Shown here one piece after another: positions 1 through 11,436 of a stretch of DNA of 64,000 nt (within the stretch, counting starts at the first letter, position 1; each line of letters begins with the position of its first letter). A program made the translations under genes and the position numbers. Source of the stretch: Ovis canadensis (lineage: Eukaryota > Chordata > Mammalia > Artiodactyla > Bovidae); assembly GCF_042477335.2 (NCBI RefSeq), contig NC_091254.1:92345501-92409500 (forward strand). Reading direction: 5' to 3'. A model generated the notes under the pieces. The model did not search any database. It was not told the DNA's origin and was given only the letters and a program-made list of their open reading frames with translations.

Positions 1-159
1 AGCGTCACGTATTCTCTATTTTCTTTTTCTTGTCTTCACTTATTCAGTTAAAGTGTATCACACTTTTCTTTGCTTATATCAAAATAAACAGAAAAATCCA
101 GAAGCAGGAAATAAAAGTAAACTGGGAAAATCTTGCAAAATCACAAAGTAATTCTTGGT

Positions 160-361
160 GCTTTCCTGGTGGCTCAGATGGTAAAGCGTCTGCCTACAGT
201 GCGGGAGACCCGGCTTCGATCCCTGGGTTGGGAAGATCTCCTGGAGAAGGAAATGGCAACCCACTCCAGTATTCTTGCCTGGAGAATCCCACGGATGGAG
301 GAGCATGGTAGGCTACAGTCCATGGGGTCACAAAAAATCGGACATGACTGAGCGAGCTTCA
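160..361 (+). mobile_element. Bov-tA SINE
   Basis: A full-length-looking copy from the 'ctttcctggtggctcagatgg' tRNA-like head to the 'tcggacatgactgagcga' tail, with about 10% changes from the usual sequence. No clear target-site duplication. Confidence 0.9.
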
Positions 362-452
362 CAGCTTCAGAGACAGAAGGCCCTGGAACAGACCCACTCT
401 CTCTGTAGGAGGGTGAGCGCTGACAACCTCTGGAATGAAAGATTGCATTTGA

Positions 453-666
453 GCGTGTGCTCAGTCGTGTCCGACTCTTTGCAACCCCGTGGACTGTAGC
501 CCCCCCAGACTCCTTTGTCCATGGGATTCTCCAGGCAAAAATCCTGGAGTGGGTGGCCATTTCCTCCTCCAGGGGATCTTCCCAGCCCAGGGATCGAACC
601 CCCATCCTTTACATCTATTGCCTGCGTTACCAGGTGGATTCTTTACCACTAGCGCCACCCGGGGAA
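453..666 (-). mobile_element. Bov-tA SINE, inverted
   Basis: The tail (gctcagtcgtgtccgactc) is at the left and the head (ttaccactagcgccaccc) at the right. It lies tail-to-tail with the preceding SINE at 160-361, about 90 bp away. Confidence 0.88.
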
Positions 667-1029
667 CTATTTACTGACTCATTTCTTAGATTCCAAATGG
701 TATTGTCAATGGTAATAAGAACTCAGTCTCTTTTTAATTGGTATCATGAATCAATCCATTGGCCAAAGGAAGGCAAACGTGTTTGCTACCAAGAGACTAG
801 TAATGCTGCCTGACATGGGCGCACATGCTTTTCAGCTTCCAAAACCTACTCACACATATCATCTCATTTGCTGCTCATAGCAATGTTGTGAGATCCACAG
901 AAAGAGCACTGAAAACAGGTGGTGGTAGCCTAGGAGGAATGTTTCCAGTAAACATTTCTCCAAGGGCAGCAGCAAACTTATAGGACAGCAACATTTATCA
1001 GAGTAAAAACCAAAGCAATGGGTCCAATA
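667..1029. other. No gene seen
   Basis: About 360 bp without coding potential or a repeat family I can name. Confidence 0.5.
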
Positions 1030-2230
1030 AAAATAAACTTCCTCCATGAAAGAAATAATTGATAAGCTGGACTTCATTCAAATTAAAACTTCCACTCTGC
1101 AAAGGGCAAATATATATCCAGAGAACAAGACAGGCCACAGATGGAGAGAAAATAATTGCAAAAGATATATCTAAAAAAGATATATCTGACAAAGGACTGC
1201 TATCTAAACTGTACAAAGAACTCTTAAAATTCAACAGTAAGAAAATTAGCAACCTGATTTAAAAATGGGCCAAAGCCCTTCACAGACACTTCACCAAAGA
1301 AGATACACAGATGGCTAATAATCATATGAAAAGATGCTCCACATAGAACGTCATCAGGGAAGTGCTAATTAGAACAACAATGAGATACCACTGTCCCCCT
1401 GTTAGAATGACCAGATTCCAGAACAGTGGCAATACAAGTGCTGGTGGAAATGTGAAGCCACACGAATGCTCACTCACTGTTGGTGAGGATGCAAAATAGG
1501 ACGGCCACTTTGAAAGACCGTTTGGGGCTTTCTTAGAAAACTAAACATACTTTTACCATATGATCCAACAGCCTTGCTCTTTGGTTTACCCAAAGCAGTT
1601 GAAAATGTATGTCTACACACACACACAAAAACCCTGCACAGGGATGTTGATAGTTGCTTTACTCATAAACTTAACTGCAGAACTTGGAAGCAATAGATAG
1701 ATAAAGAAATTGTGATCCATCCAGATAATGGAATATTCTTCAGTGCTAAAAAGAAATGAGCTTAAAAAAAAAAAGACATGGAGGAATCTGAAATGCATAT
1801 TACTAAGGGGATGAAGCCAATTTGAAAAGTCTACATACTGTATGATTCCAACTATGTAGCATTCTGGGAAAGGCAAAACTATAGTAAAAAGATCAGTGGT
1901 TGTCAGGGGCTAAAGGGACGGTAGGAATGAAAAAGAATTAAGCACACAGGGTGTTTAGGGCATGAAACTATTCTGTGTGATGCTATTATGGTGAGTACAT
2001 GTCATCATAGATTTGTCAAAATTGATGGAACGCACAACTCTATGATCAGAGGTTACTGTAAACTGCAAACTTGAGGTGAGGCTGATGTTTTGGGGCAGGT
2101 TCACAGATCTGTCTCAAAGGTACCATCCTGGTGGTTATGTTGATGGAGGCGGTGCACGGGGCGGTTGGGTATTCGGGAACTCTTTGTACTTATTCCTCAG
2201 ATACGCTGTGAACCTACAACGGCCCTAAAC
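1030..2230 (+). mobile_element. Old L1 3' fragment
   Basis: Decayed L1 ORF2 C-terminal region ('aatgggccaaagcccttcac', 'cacagatggctaataa', 'gatactcactg'-like landmarks) running into a 3' UTR. It has many stops and indels and contains a short (AC)n at 1616-1627. It is older than the ruminant SINEs around it. Confidence 0.75.
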
Positions 2231-3447
2231 GATAAAATGATTGATTAAAAACCCCAAATGGCAATGAAAAGCCTCAATATTTAACATTTTAGTTAAGAGA
2301 CTTAAATGACAATACAGGGTAGGTTCCATTTTCGTTTTCTTCGAGAAAAAAATTTCACAAGTTGATCTTTTGCTAATCCCGTCTCACAATGTTTAATAGA
2401 AAACCCTGAGCAGAAATCAGAATTCAATCATCAAGTCCATGCAAGTTGAAACCCCGAATTGCAGGGCAGCTTAAGTGCTTTACACATGTGTCAAGAAATC
2501 AGCTGATTTGGTTACAGTCTTGGTCATCTGCCCAGCACAGCAGTAAGGGTGGCATTATCAGTGGAACGGGTCCGGGATCATCTTTTCATTCCAGACATAT
2601 GAATCACTCTAGGTACTGGAACAACACAGTGACTGCTCCCAAAGGAAAGGGGCTGCAGGATGCCTCAACACATAGACAATACGATCGGAAATACTCAATT
2701 ACACATATGTGGAAAACAGCGATCTGATCTTGTGGTATCTCTTTGAGAAGCCTGAGATAGACAGGAGAGAATATGCAAATACTCTCTTTCACTTAGAAGA
2801 TGAATGTGATAAAATGCACTTTTCATGAAAGATGTATGTGTTAGCTGTCCCAGAATGTGTTCATTCCAGTCCAAAATGCATGCTGAGTTATCCCAACCAT
2901 TTAAAAACCTCTGGCATTGCAGATGGTCAGAAAATTGTGTCCCAAATTTAGTCTCTCTCTTTGTCTCTCTCTTAACTCTTCTGGCACAATGAGAGCTGTA
3001 GGATCATAGACCATTTATAATTGCTTCAACTCTCTCCAACTTATCACTCATTTTATTTAGAATTATATCAATCTCATTTTTATATTTTTATGGATGTTTC
3101 TTATTTAGAGTATACATCTTTCCACTCTCTTGGTTTAATTAATTTATAGGTGAAATACTGAGCTCGATTCCTTCTTTTTTGAAACAATTGCTTTTCTCTC
3201 TGAAACAGTCTCTCCTGGATAATTCTTATTATTTCCTTCAGCACAACTCAGTTATCCTGGTACCAGGAGAACTTCCAAAACTTTCTGAATATAAATCTCT
3301 CTTGCATTCTCTTCCATTTTGGTCCACTTTAACTAGCCAAGATTTTATCTCTTGCCTCCTGGACTGTGAGGAAATTGAGGGCTGGAGGCTGGGATGATTA
3401 TCATCATAGAAGAGATGCTCTTAAAGGTTTAATGAATAAATTAAAGT
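2231..3447. other. No gene seen
   Basis: 1.2 kb of AT-rich sequence with short frames only and no clear recent repeat. It ends at the target-site duplication of the SINE at 3462. Confidence 0.5.
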
Positions 3448-3461
3448 ATGAATAAATAATG

Positions 3462-3660
3462 GGCTCCCCTGGTGGCTCAATCAGTAAAGAATCCTCCTGC
3501 AAAGCAGGAGACCTGGGTTTGATCCCCTGGAGGAGGGCATGGCAACCCACTCCAGTGTTCTTGCCTGGAGAATCCCCATGGATGGAGGGGCCTGGCAAGC
3601 TACAGTCCATGGGGTCGCAGAGAGTCGGACATGACGGAGAGACTAAGCAAAAATGACACA
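3462..3660 (+). mobile_element. Bov-tA SINE with target-site duplication
   Basis: Flanked by a 14-bp direct repeat ATGAATAAATRATG (3448-3461 and 3661-3674, one mismatch). The tRNA-like head and 'gtcgcagagagtcggacatg' tail are intact. Confidence 0.92.
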
Positions 3661-3771
3661 ATGAATAAATGATGGGAACAAGTTATCTTTTGTGTCTTCA
3701 ACAAAATTCAGGATCCTACATGTTTAAAAAGTTGATGTAGGTCAATTTCTTTAAATGTAGAGGAATTATAC

Positions 3772-3860
3772 TTGGAGAATCCCTTGGACAGAGGAGCCTG
3801 GTGGGCTACAGTCCATGAGGTTGAAAAGAGTCAAACACGACTGAAGCGACTTGGCACAGC
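3772..3860 (+). mobile_element. 5'-truncated Bov-tA fragment
   Basis: Only the 3' half is present, from 'ttggagaatcccttggacag' to 'cacgactgaagcgacttgg'. Confidence 0.8.
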
Positions 3861-4055
3861 ACAGTACAGAGGGATTTATCTATCAGCTCAAGGGTTCTCA
3901 AGCTGCATATATATATCAATCACTTTTTCTCACCAGGACTTTTCTTTGCTAAGCTTAAAATATCTAGAAAGTTACAAAACAGATATAATAAACACCAGAG
4001 TCCCACCACTTAAAATTTTAACATAACCTTTTATTGTATTTACTCTGGCGTCCAC

Positions 4056-4276
4056 GCGTGCTAAGTTGCTTCAGTCCTGTCCGACTCTTTGTGACCCTAT
4101 GGACTGTAGCCTGTCAGGCTCCCCTGTCTGTGGGATTCTCCAGGCAAGAACACTGGAGTGGGTTCCATGCCCTCCTCCAGGGGATCTTCCCAACCCAGGG
4201 ATGGAACTCGCATCTCTTGTATCTCCTGCATGGGTGGGCAGGTGGGTCTTTTACCACTAGTACCACCTGGGAAGCA
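4056..4276 (-). mobile_element. Bov-tA SINE, inverted
   Basis: Complete copy, from 'aagttgcttcagtcctgtcc' to 'taccacctgggaagc'. Confidence 0.9.
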
Positions 4277-4385
4277 TTTGCTTCTGGAGTTTTTTTCATA
4301 ATATTGATACAAGGAACCGTCCCTTTCAATAGGTGAACTGTGCCAATCAGAGGCTTCCTGCCTTTCAGCTCCATCCAGTGAACCA

Positions 4386-4601
4386 GTGAAGTTGCTCAGT
4401 CATGTCTGACTCTGCGACCCCATGGACCATAGCCTGCGACCCATACAGACCGTAGGCTGCTCTGTCCATGGAATTTTACAGGCAAGAATACTGGAGTGGG
4501 TTGCCATTCCCCTTCTCCAGGGGATCTTCCCAACCCAGGGATCAAACCCAGGTCTCCCGCATTACAGGTAGACACCTTACTGTCTGAGCCACCAGGAAAA
4601 T
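4386..4601 (-). mobile_element. Bov-tA SINE, inverted, with internal duplication
   Basis: An otherwise normal inverted copy in which a segment of about 22 bp (gcgacccc... to ...agcct) occurs twice in tandem (4414-4435 and 4436-4458). Confidence 0.88.
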
Positions 4602-6017
4602 TCACCCTTTTTTGCCTGCTCTGTGAAAATAGCTGTGGGTTCCTTAAATACATTTCCTTTGCTGGCGGGAATAATTGCTACCCTTTGCCAGTAGAGGGCG
4701 CAGGCGGCCTGGGTCTGCCTCCTGGTCCAGGTGTGCTGGCTCCACCGAGAGGACCTCCCAGGTTTGGCTCCTTCAGTGCACGTGGCCTCCCCAGGCCCCA
4801 GCTTCTGCTGAGCTCAAAGCTCCTCTGCTGCTCTGTGCAAGGGACCCTGCAGTCAGCAGTATCAAGGGAAGCAGTGAACCCCCGTCTCCCCCAACACCCT
4901 TGAACAGTTTTGTAGCTCAGGCCTTTCCCGGGAACAGCTTTCCCTGGCACCCTCTAGGGCAGACTTCCAAGGAATATGACCAGCACCAACCACCACGGCA
5001 ACTTCTCTCCCACCAGGCTTGCCAGGGCCCTGCCCTCTCAATAAGATGTGGGTTTCAGCTTCATCGATGGAGGTAAGTGGGGAAAAGGGAGTCCTGACCT
5101 AAGGGGAGCAGCTGCTCCCTGTATTTGCTGTTTCTACAGTCTTTTTGCTCTCTTCTTAATAGCCAATGTCTCGTTATCCCAATCTCCTGTTAACAGCTAT
5201 TAATTCTCTGCGGTCAACCTGCCCTGTTAATGTGTGGTTTCTTTTCTCTGACCTGACCCAAGCAGAAATGGATACCTGCAAAGGTCCCTTTCAGCAAGGA
5301 TACTGAGCTTATGTTTCTCTAATAAGGTATGAAGTTAATGACTGTTGCTGATGTAGATGCTTTTATATCCGGACAATGTTAGGTCCTTGCCCTTTCAGTC
5401 CCATGAGTGCCAGAGAGAATGATTCTGACCACGCAGAGGAGCACTGGTTCCCTTGGGGATGGCCTTCGGACGGGTCTGAGCTATTCATATAAGTCTCTGT
5501 GACTAATGATTATTGGCAATGGAGTCTTGGGCAAAGAGAGGAGGCTCTACTCAGGTGCACCGCCAGGGGTTTTGAACTTGTCACCCCTTGATGCGACCCC
5601 CTCCAACCCTACCTTTTCAAGAGCAGCTCCTGGGCTCTCATGGAAACCAGGTGACTCTCAAGGCTGATATTCCCATCCGAAGGCAGTAAACTGGAACTCA
5701 GTGGCTACAGGTGGGGAGAGCCCAGCAAGGTTTGCTTGTGAAGGACTCACCCCAGCAGCGTCATAGCTTTCCAAGATAAAGTGGCCACTGGCTCTTTGGG
5801 GGAATTTTTACCCCCTACTCCCGCCTCATCCCTGAAGCTGTTGGCTCTAGGGGGCCCTCAACTCACAGAGGGGCACAAATAGGGAATTAATAAGAATTGT
5901 GTATTAATTCAATTAATTCAACCAGTTGAATGGATATATGGAAGAGAGAAAGTGGAAGAGAGACCCAGCTCACTGCACATCATTGGAAGTACCAGGGCAC
6001 CCACTTCTTTCTTGCTT
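4602..6017. other. Mostly unique DNA, no gene seen
   Basis: 1.4 kb with relatively high GC at 4680-5050 and no convincing exon. Open frames at 4496-5076 begin inside the SINE and do not resemble a protein I know. It contains a strong CTCF-type motif. Confidence 0.5.
4688..4701 (+). promoter_or_regulatory. CTCF-type motif
   Basis: CCAGTAGAGGGCGC matches every position of the CTCF core consensus CCASYAGRKGGCRS. It lies in unique DNA just beyond a SINE. Occupancy cannot be judged from sequence. Confidence 0.45.
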
Positions 6018-6640
6018 TTGTTTAAATTGAAGTATAGCTGGTTTATCACGTTGTGTTAATTTCTGCTGTACAGCAGAATGACTCGGTTACACATATGTGT
6101 TCTTTTCCACATTTTCCATCCTGGTCTATCACAGGATATCGACTAGCGATCCCTGTGCTGTGCAGGAGGAGCTTGTTGCTCATGCGTTCTGGATATAATG
6201 GTTTGCATCTGCTCAGCCCAACCTCCCGACCCATCTGTGCCCCTTGGCAACCAGAAGTCTCTTCTCTGTGAGTCTATTTCTGTTTTTTAGGTAAGTTCAT
6301 TTGCGTCATAGTTTACATTTCACATATAAGTGATATTGTATGATATTTACCTGTCTCTGACTTACTTCACTTAGCGTGATAATCTCTAGGCGCATCTATG
6401 TTGCCGCAAATGGCATTTTTTCATTCCTGTTTCGTGGCTGAGTAATATTCCATTGTGTGTGTACATATATATATATATATATTCACCACATCTGCTTTGC
6501 CCGCTCGTCTGCCAGTGGCCATTTAGGCGGCCTCCTGGTCTCGGGTACTGGGAACAGTGCTGCTGTGAATATCGCGGTGCCTGTAGGTTTTGGAATCGGG
6601 GTTTTGTCTGAGGGCACCAGTTTCTTACTCTGAAAATTGG
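6018..6640 (-). mobile_element. L1 3' region, inverted
   Basis: Reads as an inverted L1 3' end ('tgtacagcagaatgactcgg', 'gagtaatattccattgtgtg', 'gaacagtgctgctgtgaata') with an (AT)n tract at 6468-6481. Confidence 0.75.
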
Positions 6641-6756
6641 CAATTAGAAGGAAAGAATCACACACCTACCTCACCCTTCGGATAGTCAAATAGCCCTAAG
6701 TGAAGAACAACAGTTCTTATTTACAGCGGAATTTTAGCTAATACTAGAATTCCAAT

Positions 6757-6968
6757 CTCCTTGGTGGCTCAGATAGTAAAGAATCTGCCTGCAATGCAGG
6801 TGACCCGGGTTCAGTCCCTGGACTGGGAAGATCCCCTGGAGAAGGGAATGACTGCCCACTCCAGTATTTTTGCCTGGAGAATCCCATGGAAAGAGGAGCC
6901 GGGCGGGCTACAGTCCATGGGGCTGCAAAGAGTCAGATAGGACTGAGCAACTAACACTTTCACTTTCC
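6757..6968 (+). mobile_element. Bov-tA SINE
   Basis: Complete copy ending in 'aacactttcactttc'. Confidence 0.9.
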
Positions 6969-7425
6969 AGCTAAGAAATGACAGGAAAGTAACACTTCCT
7001 CACCCGACAACAGTCAGCAAAGGATGTCACTTGACCCATGATTGGTGGGGAGCTCTAATGGAGTGATCAGGCTGTCACCACCCAAATCCTTTGATCAACC
7101 TTAGCATCTCTGAAAATAGAAACTCGACATTAGCTGCCTCCAGATGCAATGTGATACGAAGCACACAGCACCAACTCTAACATACTTGCCAAAAAGAAGT
7201 CAAACCTGAACCTAATCAAGTCTCTACGGTGAAGTAGAAGACATACAGGGGATAGAAAAGAAGTTAAATAAAACCAGAACGTGGGACATTCTACAGGACA
7301 ACTAGCCTGGCTTATTGAACAAGCCAATGGCAGGGGAAAAGGAGGAAGAGGGGGGATTCAGTTTTATCAAAAGAGCCTTAAAAGTCACAAGCACCAAATG
7401 CGTGAATGGACCCTGATTGAATCCT
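6969..7425. other. No gene seen
   Basis: About 460 bp without a recognised repeat or coding signal. Confidence 0.45.
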
Positions 7426-7427
7426 TT

Positions 7428-7573
7428 AAAAAAAAATTTTTTTTTTTCTTTTTTGGCCTTACCATGCTTGGCATGTGGGACCTTAATTCCTTGACCCGGA
7501 ATCGAACCGGTGGCCCATGCAGTGGAGGCACTGGAAGCGTGGCGTCTCAACCATGGGAGGAAGGAAGTCCCTG
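7428..7573 (-). mobile_element. CHR-type tRNA-derived SINE, inverted
   Basis: A T-rich start, then 'ggaccttaattccttgaccc', 'ggaatcgaaccggtggccc' and the inverted tRNA-like head ending 'aggaagtccctgg', as in cetartiodactyl CHR SINEs. Confidence 0.75.
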
Positions 7574-7910
7574 GATCCTATTTTAAATAAACAATGTGTA
7601 TAAATATTTTGAGATAATCAGGAGAACTTGATCATAAAATGTTTCTGAATAATTACTGTTAACTTTATTAGGTGTGATAATAACATTGTGGTTAGAGAAG
7701 AAAATGTTTTTATATTATAGGGACTAAAATCTGCTGGAGGGAAATGACAGATTGTCTAGGATTCTCTTGAAAATAGCAACAATAAAAAAGGAAACAGTTA
7801 TGCATAGATGAAATAAATATGGAAAAATCTTGATAACTACTGAATCTGGGGAAATGGTACACAGAGATTCATTGCACTGTTCTCTGAAATTTGAGGCATG
7901 TTTTGCAATG
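7574..7910. other. No gene seen
   Basis: AT-rich stretch with an old L1-like look but no firm family. Confidence 0.4.
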
Positions 7911-8036
7911 CACTTCCCAGGTGGTTCTAGTGGTAAAGAACCTGCCTGCTAATGCAGGAAACACAAAGACTCCGGTTCAATCCCTGGGTCAGGAAGATCC
8001 CCCAAGCGAGGAAATGGCAGCCCACTCCAGTCTTTT
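7911..8036 (+). mobile_element. 3'-truncated Bov-tA fragment
   Basis: The head and middle of the SINE stop at 'cccactccagtctttt', directly against the hAT-like element that follows. About 85 bp of the usual 3' part is missing. Confidence 0.82.
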
Positions 8037-8041
8037 AGTCT

Positions 8042-8203
8042 AGTGGTCCCCAACCTTTTTTGGCACCAGGGACTGATTTGTGGAAGACAGTTTTTTCCAC
8101 AGACTGAGTAGCGGATGGTTTGTGGATGACTCTTTTCTATTACTACATCAGGTCCACCTCAGATCATCGGGCATTAGACCCTGGAGGTTGGGGACCCCTG
8201 TTT
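8042..8203. mobile_element. hAT-like DNA transposon remnant
   Basis: The ends form an inverted repeat: 'GTGGTCCCCAACC' at the left and 'GGTTGGGGACCCC' at the right, 162 bp apart. The interior ('gactgatttgtggaagacag', 'cagatcatcgggcattagac') matches a familiar mammalian non-autonomous element whose exact name I will not assert. It is internally deleted. Confidence 0.65.
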
Positions 8204-8364
8204 TAGACAATAGATTAAGTAACAAAACAAAGCAGAAATTAGAAACCATTCAAATGAGCAGAAAAGGAACTAAGCGTCCAAAGTCTGAAGGGCATGGAAA
8301 AAACATTCACTGAAAACTTGTAGCCTTAAACGTATTTATTATTTTTTAAAAGAGCGACAAAAAT

Positions 8365-8397
8365 GTTGCTTCTCGGCCTTTTGGCTAAGATCAAGTG
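8365..8397 (+). pseudogene. U2 snRNA 5' fragment (retropseudogene)
   Basis: 33 nt match the 5' end of U2 snRNA (gcttctcggccttttggcta and on to aagatcaagtg), with three changes at the first bases. The copy is flanked by 17-bp direct repeats AAAAGAGCGACAAAAAT (8348-8364) and AAAAGAGAGACAAAAAT (8399-8415). That pattern marks an L1-mediated insertion. It has no poly(A) tail and is not functional. Confidence 0.85.
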
Positions 8398-8637
8398 CAA
8401 AAGAGAGACAAAAATAAACACGAATTTATGGCTTTGGAAAACGTACTTTTCTGCACTTGGTCAAGATGGAGTAATGGGGATTGAATTTACCCACCTGCCT
8501 GAAACAACAGAAAACTGGGCAACCTGCGGGAAACAGAGGTTCCCAATACATTGGACATCAGGCCGCAGAAGAAGCGATCCCAGAGAAACGGAAAACATGA
8601 GCAGCTAGTCCTGCGATTAACTCAGAGCCGGTCAGCA

Positions 8638-9352
8638 TCAGGGCAGCCTTGTCAATGCAGGCGAGGAGCCGTGAAGTCAGAGGAGAGAGAGATCACGGTG
8701 GGCTGGTGTAGGCTGTTGAGAAAGGCTTGGTGAGAGCTCACTGTCTGTCATGGTATTTTAGGCTAAGAGGAGACAGTTGAGACTATGCCAGCTAAAAGGG
8801 TATCTTTTCTTTAGGTTCACATGGGGAACCATTAACCCAGTACAATGCTCTTATTTTGTGATAGAAAAAGCCCCGGGAGGTTCGGCAGATAGGGACAGAG
8901 CTGGGTCTGACTCCGTGGTCCCTGGCTGGCAATCTGTGCCTTTCTGCTTTCCCATTTGCTCCAGCTGGCCATCTGGGAAGGAACAGCAGCTTTGGAAAAA
9001 CCGGAGTGTGCGGTAGTTCCAAGAGGGGCCGAGAGGAGACTGAAGCTCCCAGAGTGCCTTCCCTCTGTGTCTGGAAAGAAAGAAAGAAAGTGAAGTCGCT
9101 CAGTCGTGTCTGACTCTTCGCGACCGCGTGGACTGTAGCCCTACCAGGCTCCTCCGTCCATGGAATTTTCCAGGCAAGAGTACTGGAGTGGGTTGCCATT
9201 TAAAGTAGCTGCCTTTGAAATCTCATACCCAGTCTTTAAAAATAATGTGACTTGTGTATCCCATTCTGTAGTGAGCTTTTGGAATTAGACTGGGGATAGG
9301 ATTCAGATGAGTCCATTAATTTGTGACTTTGGCCATGTTACTGAAACTTTGG
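8638..9352. repeat. Duplicated segment, copy 1
   Basis: Aligns by eye at roughly 80% with 12538-13152 once the SINE at 9078-9202 is removed (about 590 bp against 615 bp). Shared landmarks are 'cggtgggctggtgt', 'gtccctggctggca', 'gaggagactgaagctcccag' and 'agtagctgcctttg'. It ends in a MIR-like stretch split by the SINE at 9353. Confidence 0.75.
9078..9202 (-). mobile_element. Truncated Bov-tA inside duplicated segment
   Basis: An inverted SINE lacking its head, with (GAAA)n at the left edge. It is absent from the other copy of the duplicated segment, so it inserted after the duplication. Confidence 0.85.
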
Positions 9353-9556
9353 TGGGCTTCCCTGGTGGCTCAGATGGTAAAGAATCCATCTGCAATGCAG
9401 GAGTCCCAGGTTCCATCCCTGGGTCAGGAAGATCCCCTGGAGGAGGGCATGGCAACCCACTCCAGTATTCTTGCCTGGAGGATCCCATGGACAGAGGAGC
9501 CTGGTGGGCTGCATTCCACAGGATTGCAGAGTCGGACATGACTGAGAGACTAACAT
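9353..9556 (+). mobile_element. Bov-tA SINE
   Basis: A complete copy inserted in a MIR-like sequence. GAAACT occurs on both sides (before 9353 and after 9556) as a short probable target-site duplication. Confidence 0.88.
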
Positions 9557-9689
9557 ACGCATGGAAACTGGGAGCCTCAGTTTCCACATCTGTATCAAGG
9601 CAACAGAGAAGGGAGGGGGAATCCAGGGCAAGCCCAGGTGGCTCGATAGGTTACTAAAATGTCAAATGTAGGTCTGACATCTGCCATCA

Positions 9690-10410
9690 AATCCAGCTTA
9701 GGAGTTTATATAAGTGGAATACATTTATACAAAGATTTCTACATTCATGCCCATAGCAATTTTATTCGGAGTAGCCCAAAACTAGATACTATTCTGAGCT
9801 GTGTCTGATTCTTTGTGACCCCACGGACTGTAGCCCCCCAGGATCCTCTGTCCATGTGATTCTCCAGGCAAGAATCCTGGAATGGGTTGCCATTTCCTAC
9901 TCCAGGGGATCTTCCTGACCCAGCAATCGAACCTGGGTCTCTTGCATCTCCTGCATTGGCAGGTGGATTGTTTAGCATTAGCACCACCTGGGAAGCCCCA
10001 AGCATTACTCTCATGTTTAACAATAGGTGAATAGATAAATTATGGTATATTCATTCGGCAGAGTACTTACTTAGCAGTAAGATGGAATGAGCGATGGATG
10101 CATGCAACATCACAGATGAATCTCAAAATAATTCATTTACAGATAATTCTACAAGATGCAAACTAATCTACCTTTTCGGAAAGCAGGTCAGTGGTTTCCT
10201 GCAAAACAGGTGTGGAGTGGGTGAGGAAAGGCAGGGTAGAGAGATTGTTTTAAAAGCACAGGAAATTTTGGGGGAGGGTTGGATATGTTCATTATTTTGT
10301 TTGTGGTGATGGTTTCATGGGTATCAACTTGTGTCAAAGTTCGAAAACTGTACAGTTTAAGAATATGTGGTTTGTGTTCAACGCTATCTTGATAAAGCTA
10401 TCTAAACAAT
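9690..10410 (+). mobile_element. Old L1 3' end, interrupted
   Basis: L1 3' landmarks ('atgcccatagcaattttatt', 'ttatggtatattcattc', 'ggtatcaacttgtgtcaaa') are split by the inverted SINE at 9797-9999. Confidence 0.7.
9797..9999 (-). mobile_element. Bov-tA SINE, inverted, nested in L1
   Basis: Runs from 'gagctgtgtctgattctttg' to 'gcaccacctgggaagcccc'. L1 sequence resumes on the other side. Confidence 0.9.
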
Positions 10411-10618
10411 AATCTCAATAGTGAGATATCATTTCATACTCATTAGATGGGAAAAATTCAAAGACTGACAGTTATCTGACATTTGTGGACAAAAAGAACA
10501 CGACCGTATTGTTATGGTATACGAGTAGGGAATGGCACCTTGGTGGGGGTGGGGGTGGTGGTGGTGGTGATCCGTCAGAATCCTTCAAGATTTAATAGGT
10601 ACTTTAACAAGCGCTGTA
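10411..10618. repeat. L1 scrap and (GGT)n-rich tract
   Basis: A short L1-like piece (gagatatcatttcatactca) followed by a G/T-rich simple repeat at 10540-10570. Confidence 0.5.
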
Positions 10619-10737
10619 GAACTTCCTCGGCAGTCCAGTGGTTAGGACTTTTCCACTGCAGGGGTAGTGGGTTCAATCCCTGGTAGGGGAACTAAGATCC
10701 CCTGATATTCATCAAGGCCAAAAAAAAAAAAAAAAAG
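10619..10737 (+). mobile_element. CHR-type tRNA SINE
   Basis: The head 'cggcagtccagtggttagga', then 'gggttcaatccctggtaggg', ends in a poly(A) run of 17. Confidence 0.82.
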
Positions 10738-11145
10738 TGCCATAAATGTAGTGGGTTTTCTGGGAAAATGGCAACCTAAACACCTCTGTGCCCCTCTTCC
10801 TTGCTCAGCTACTTTTGAGCAAAATAGCGGCTGAGCTACCAGACTTCCATATTTTTCCAGGGGACCTGCCAGGATTCAGATGTCCAAGGACCTTGCCCGT
10901 TTTCCCCTCACCCTCTGTTGGTCTCCCTCCTTACAGATCAGAAAAGCTTCTGAGCTAAAGTATAAGAAACTTACCACAGAAAGAGATCCGGAGCAGTGCT
11001 GACTGTCTCATTTGTCATCACTTGAGGCTGGGAGACAGTTAGATAGTATTTATGAACTGCTGCTAGAAAAGGCTGGATTCCAAGGATCCCATATCTGGCC
11101 GCAGAGCCATACATCCAAACAGAAACAGAAACACCTACGTGGACA
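10738..11145. other. No gene seen
   Basis: About 400 bp without a recognised feature. It ends at the target-site duplication of the next SINE. Confidence 0.45.
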
Positions 11146-11146
11146 T

Positions 11147-11271
11147 GTGCTGAGTCGCTCAGTCATGTCAGACTCTTTTCCTCCTCCAGGGGATCTTCCC
11201 TACCCAGGGATCGAACCCACGTCTCCTGCATGGCAGATGGATTCTTTACCACTGAGCCGCTGGGGAGGCCC
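11147..11271 (-). mobile_element. Bov-tA SINE with internal deletion
   Basis: The middle of the element is missing: 'gtcagactctttt' joins directly to 'cctcctccaggggatc', removing about 85 bp. ACGTGGACAT occurs on both sides as the target-site duplication. Confidence 0.88.
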
Positions 11272-11436
11272 CACGTGGACATATATTGTTTTAAAGATGG
11301 TGATGAATATACTAGAGAAATCTGTTTACAATGAACAAGTAAATTAGAAAATCAACTTCAAGATGAAGGAAATACTTTTAGGCTATGAAAATCCAAATGG
11401 CTGATGATACACTGGCTTCCTGAAAGTGAGTGTGAA

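Noticed and set aside
4496-5076. Overlapping GC-rich frames of about 135 codons as a possible exon
   Set aside because: They start inside a SINE, show no domain or conserved motif and have no paired splice sites that I could defend.
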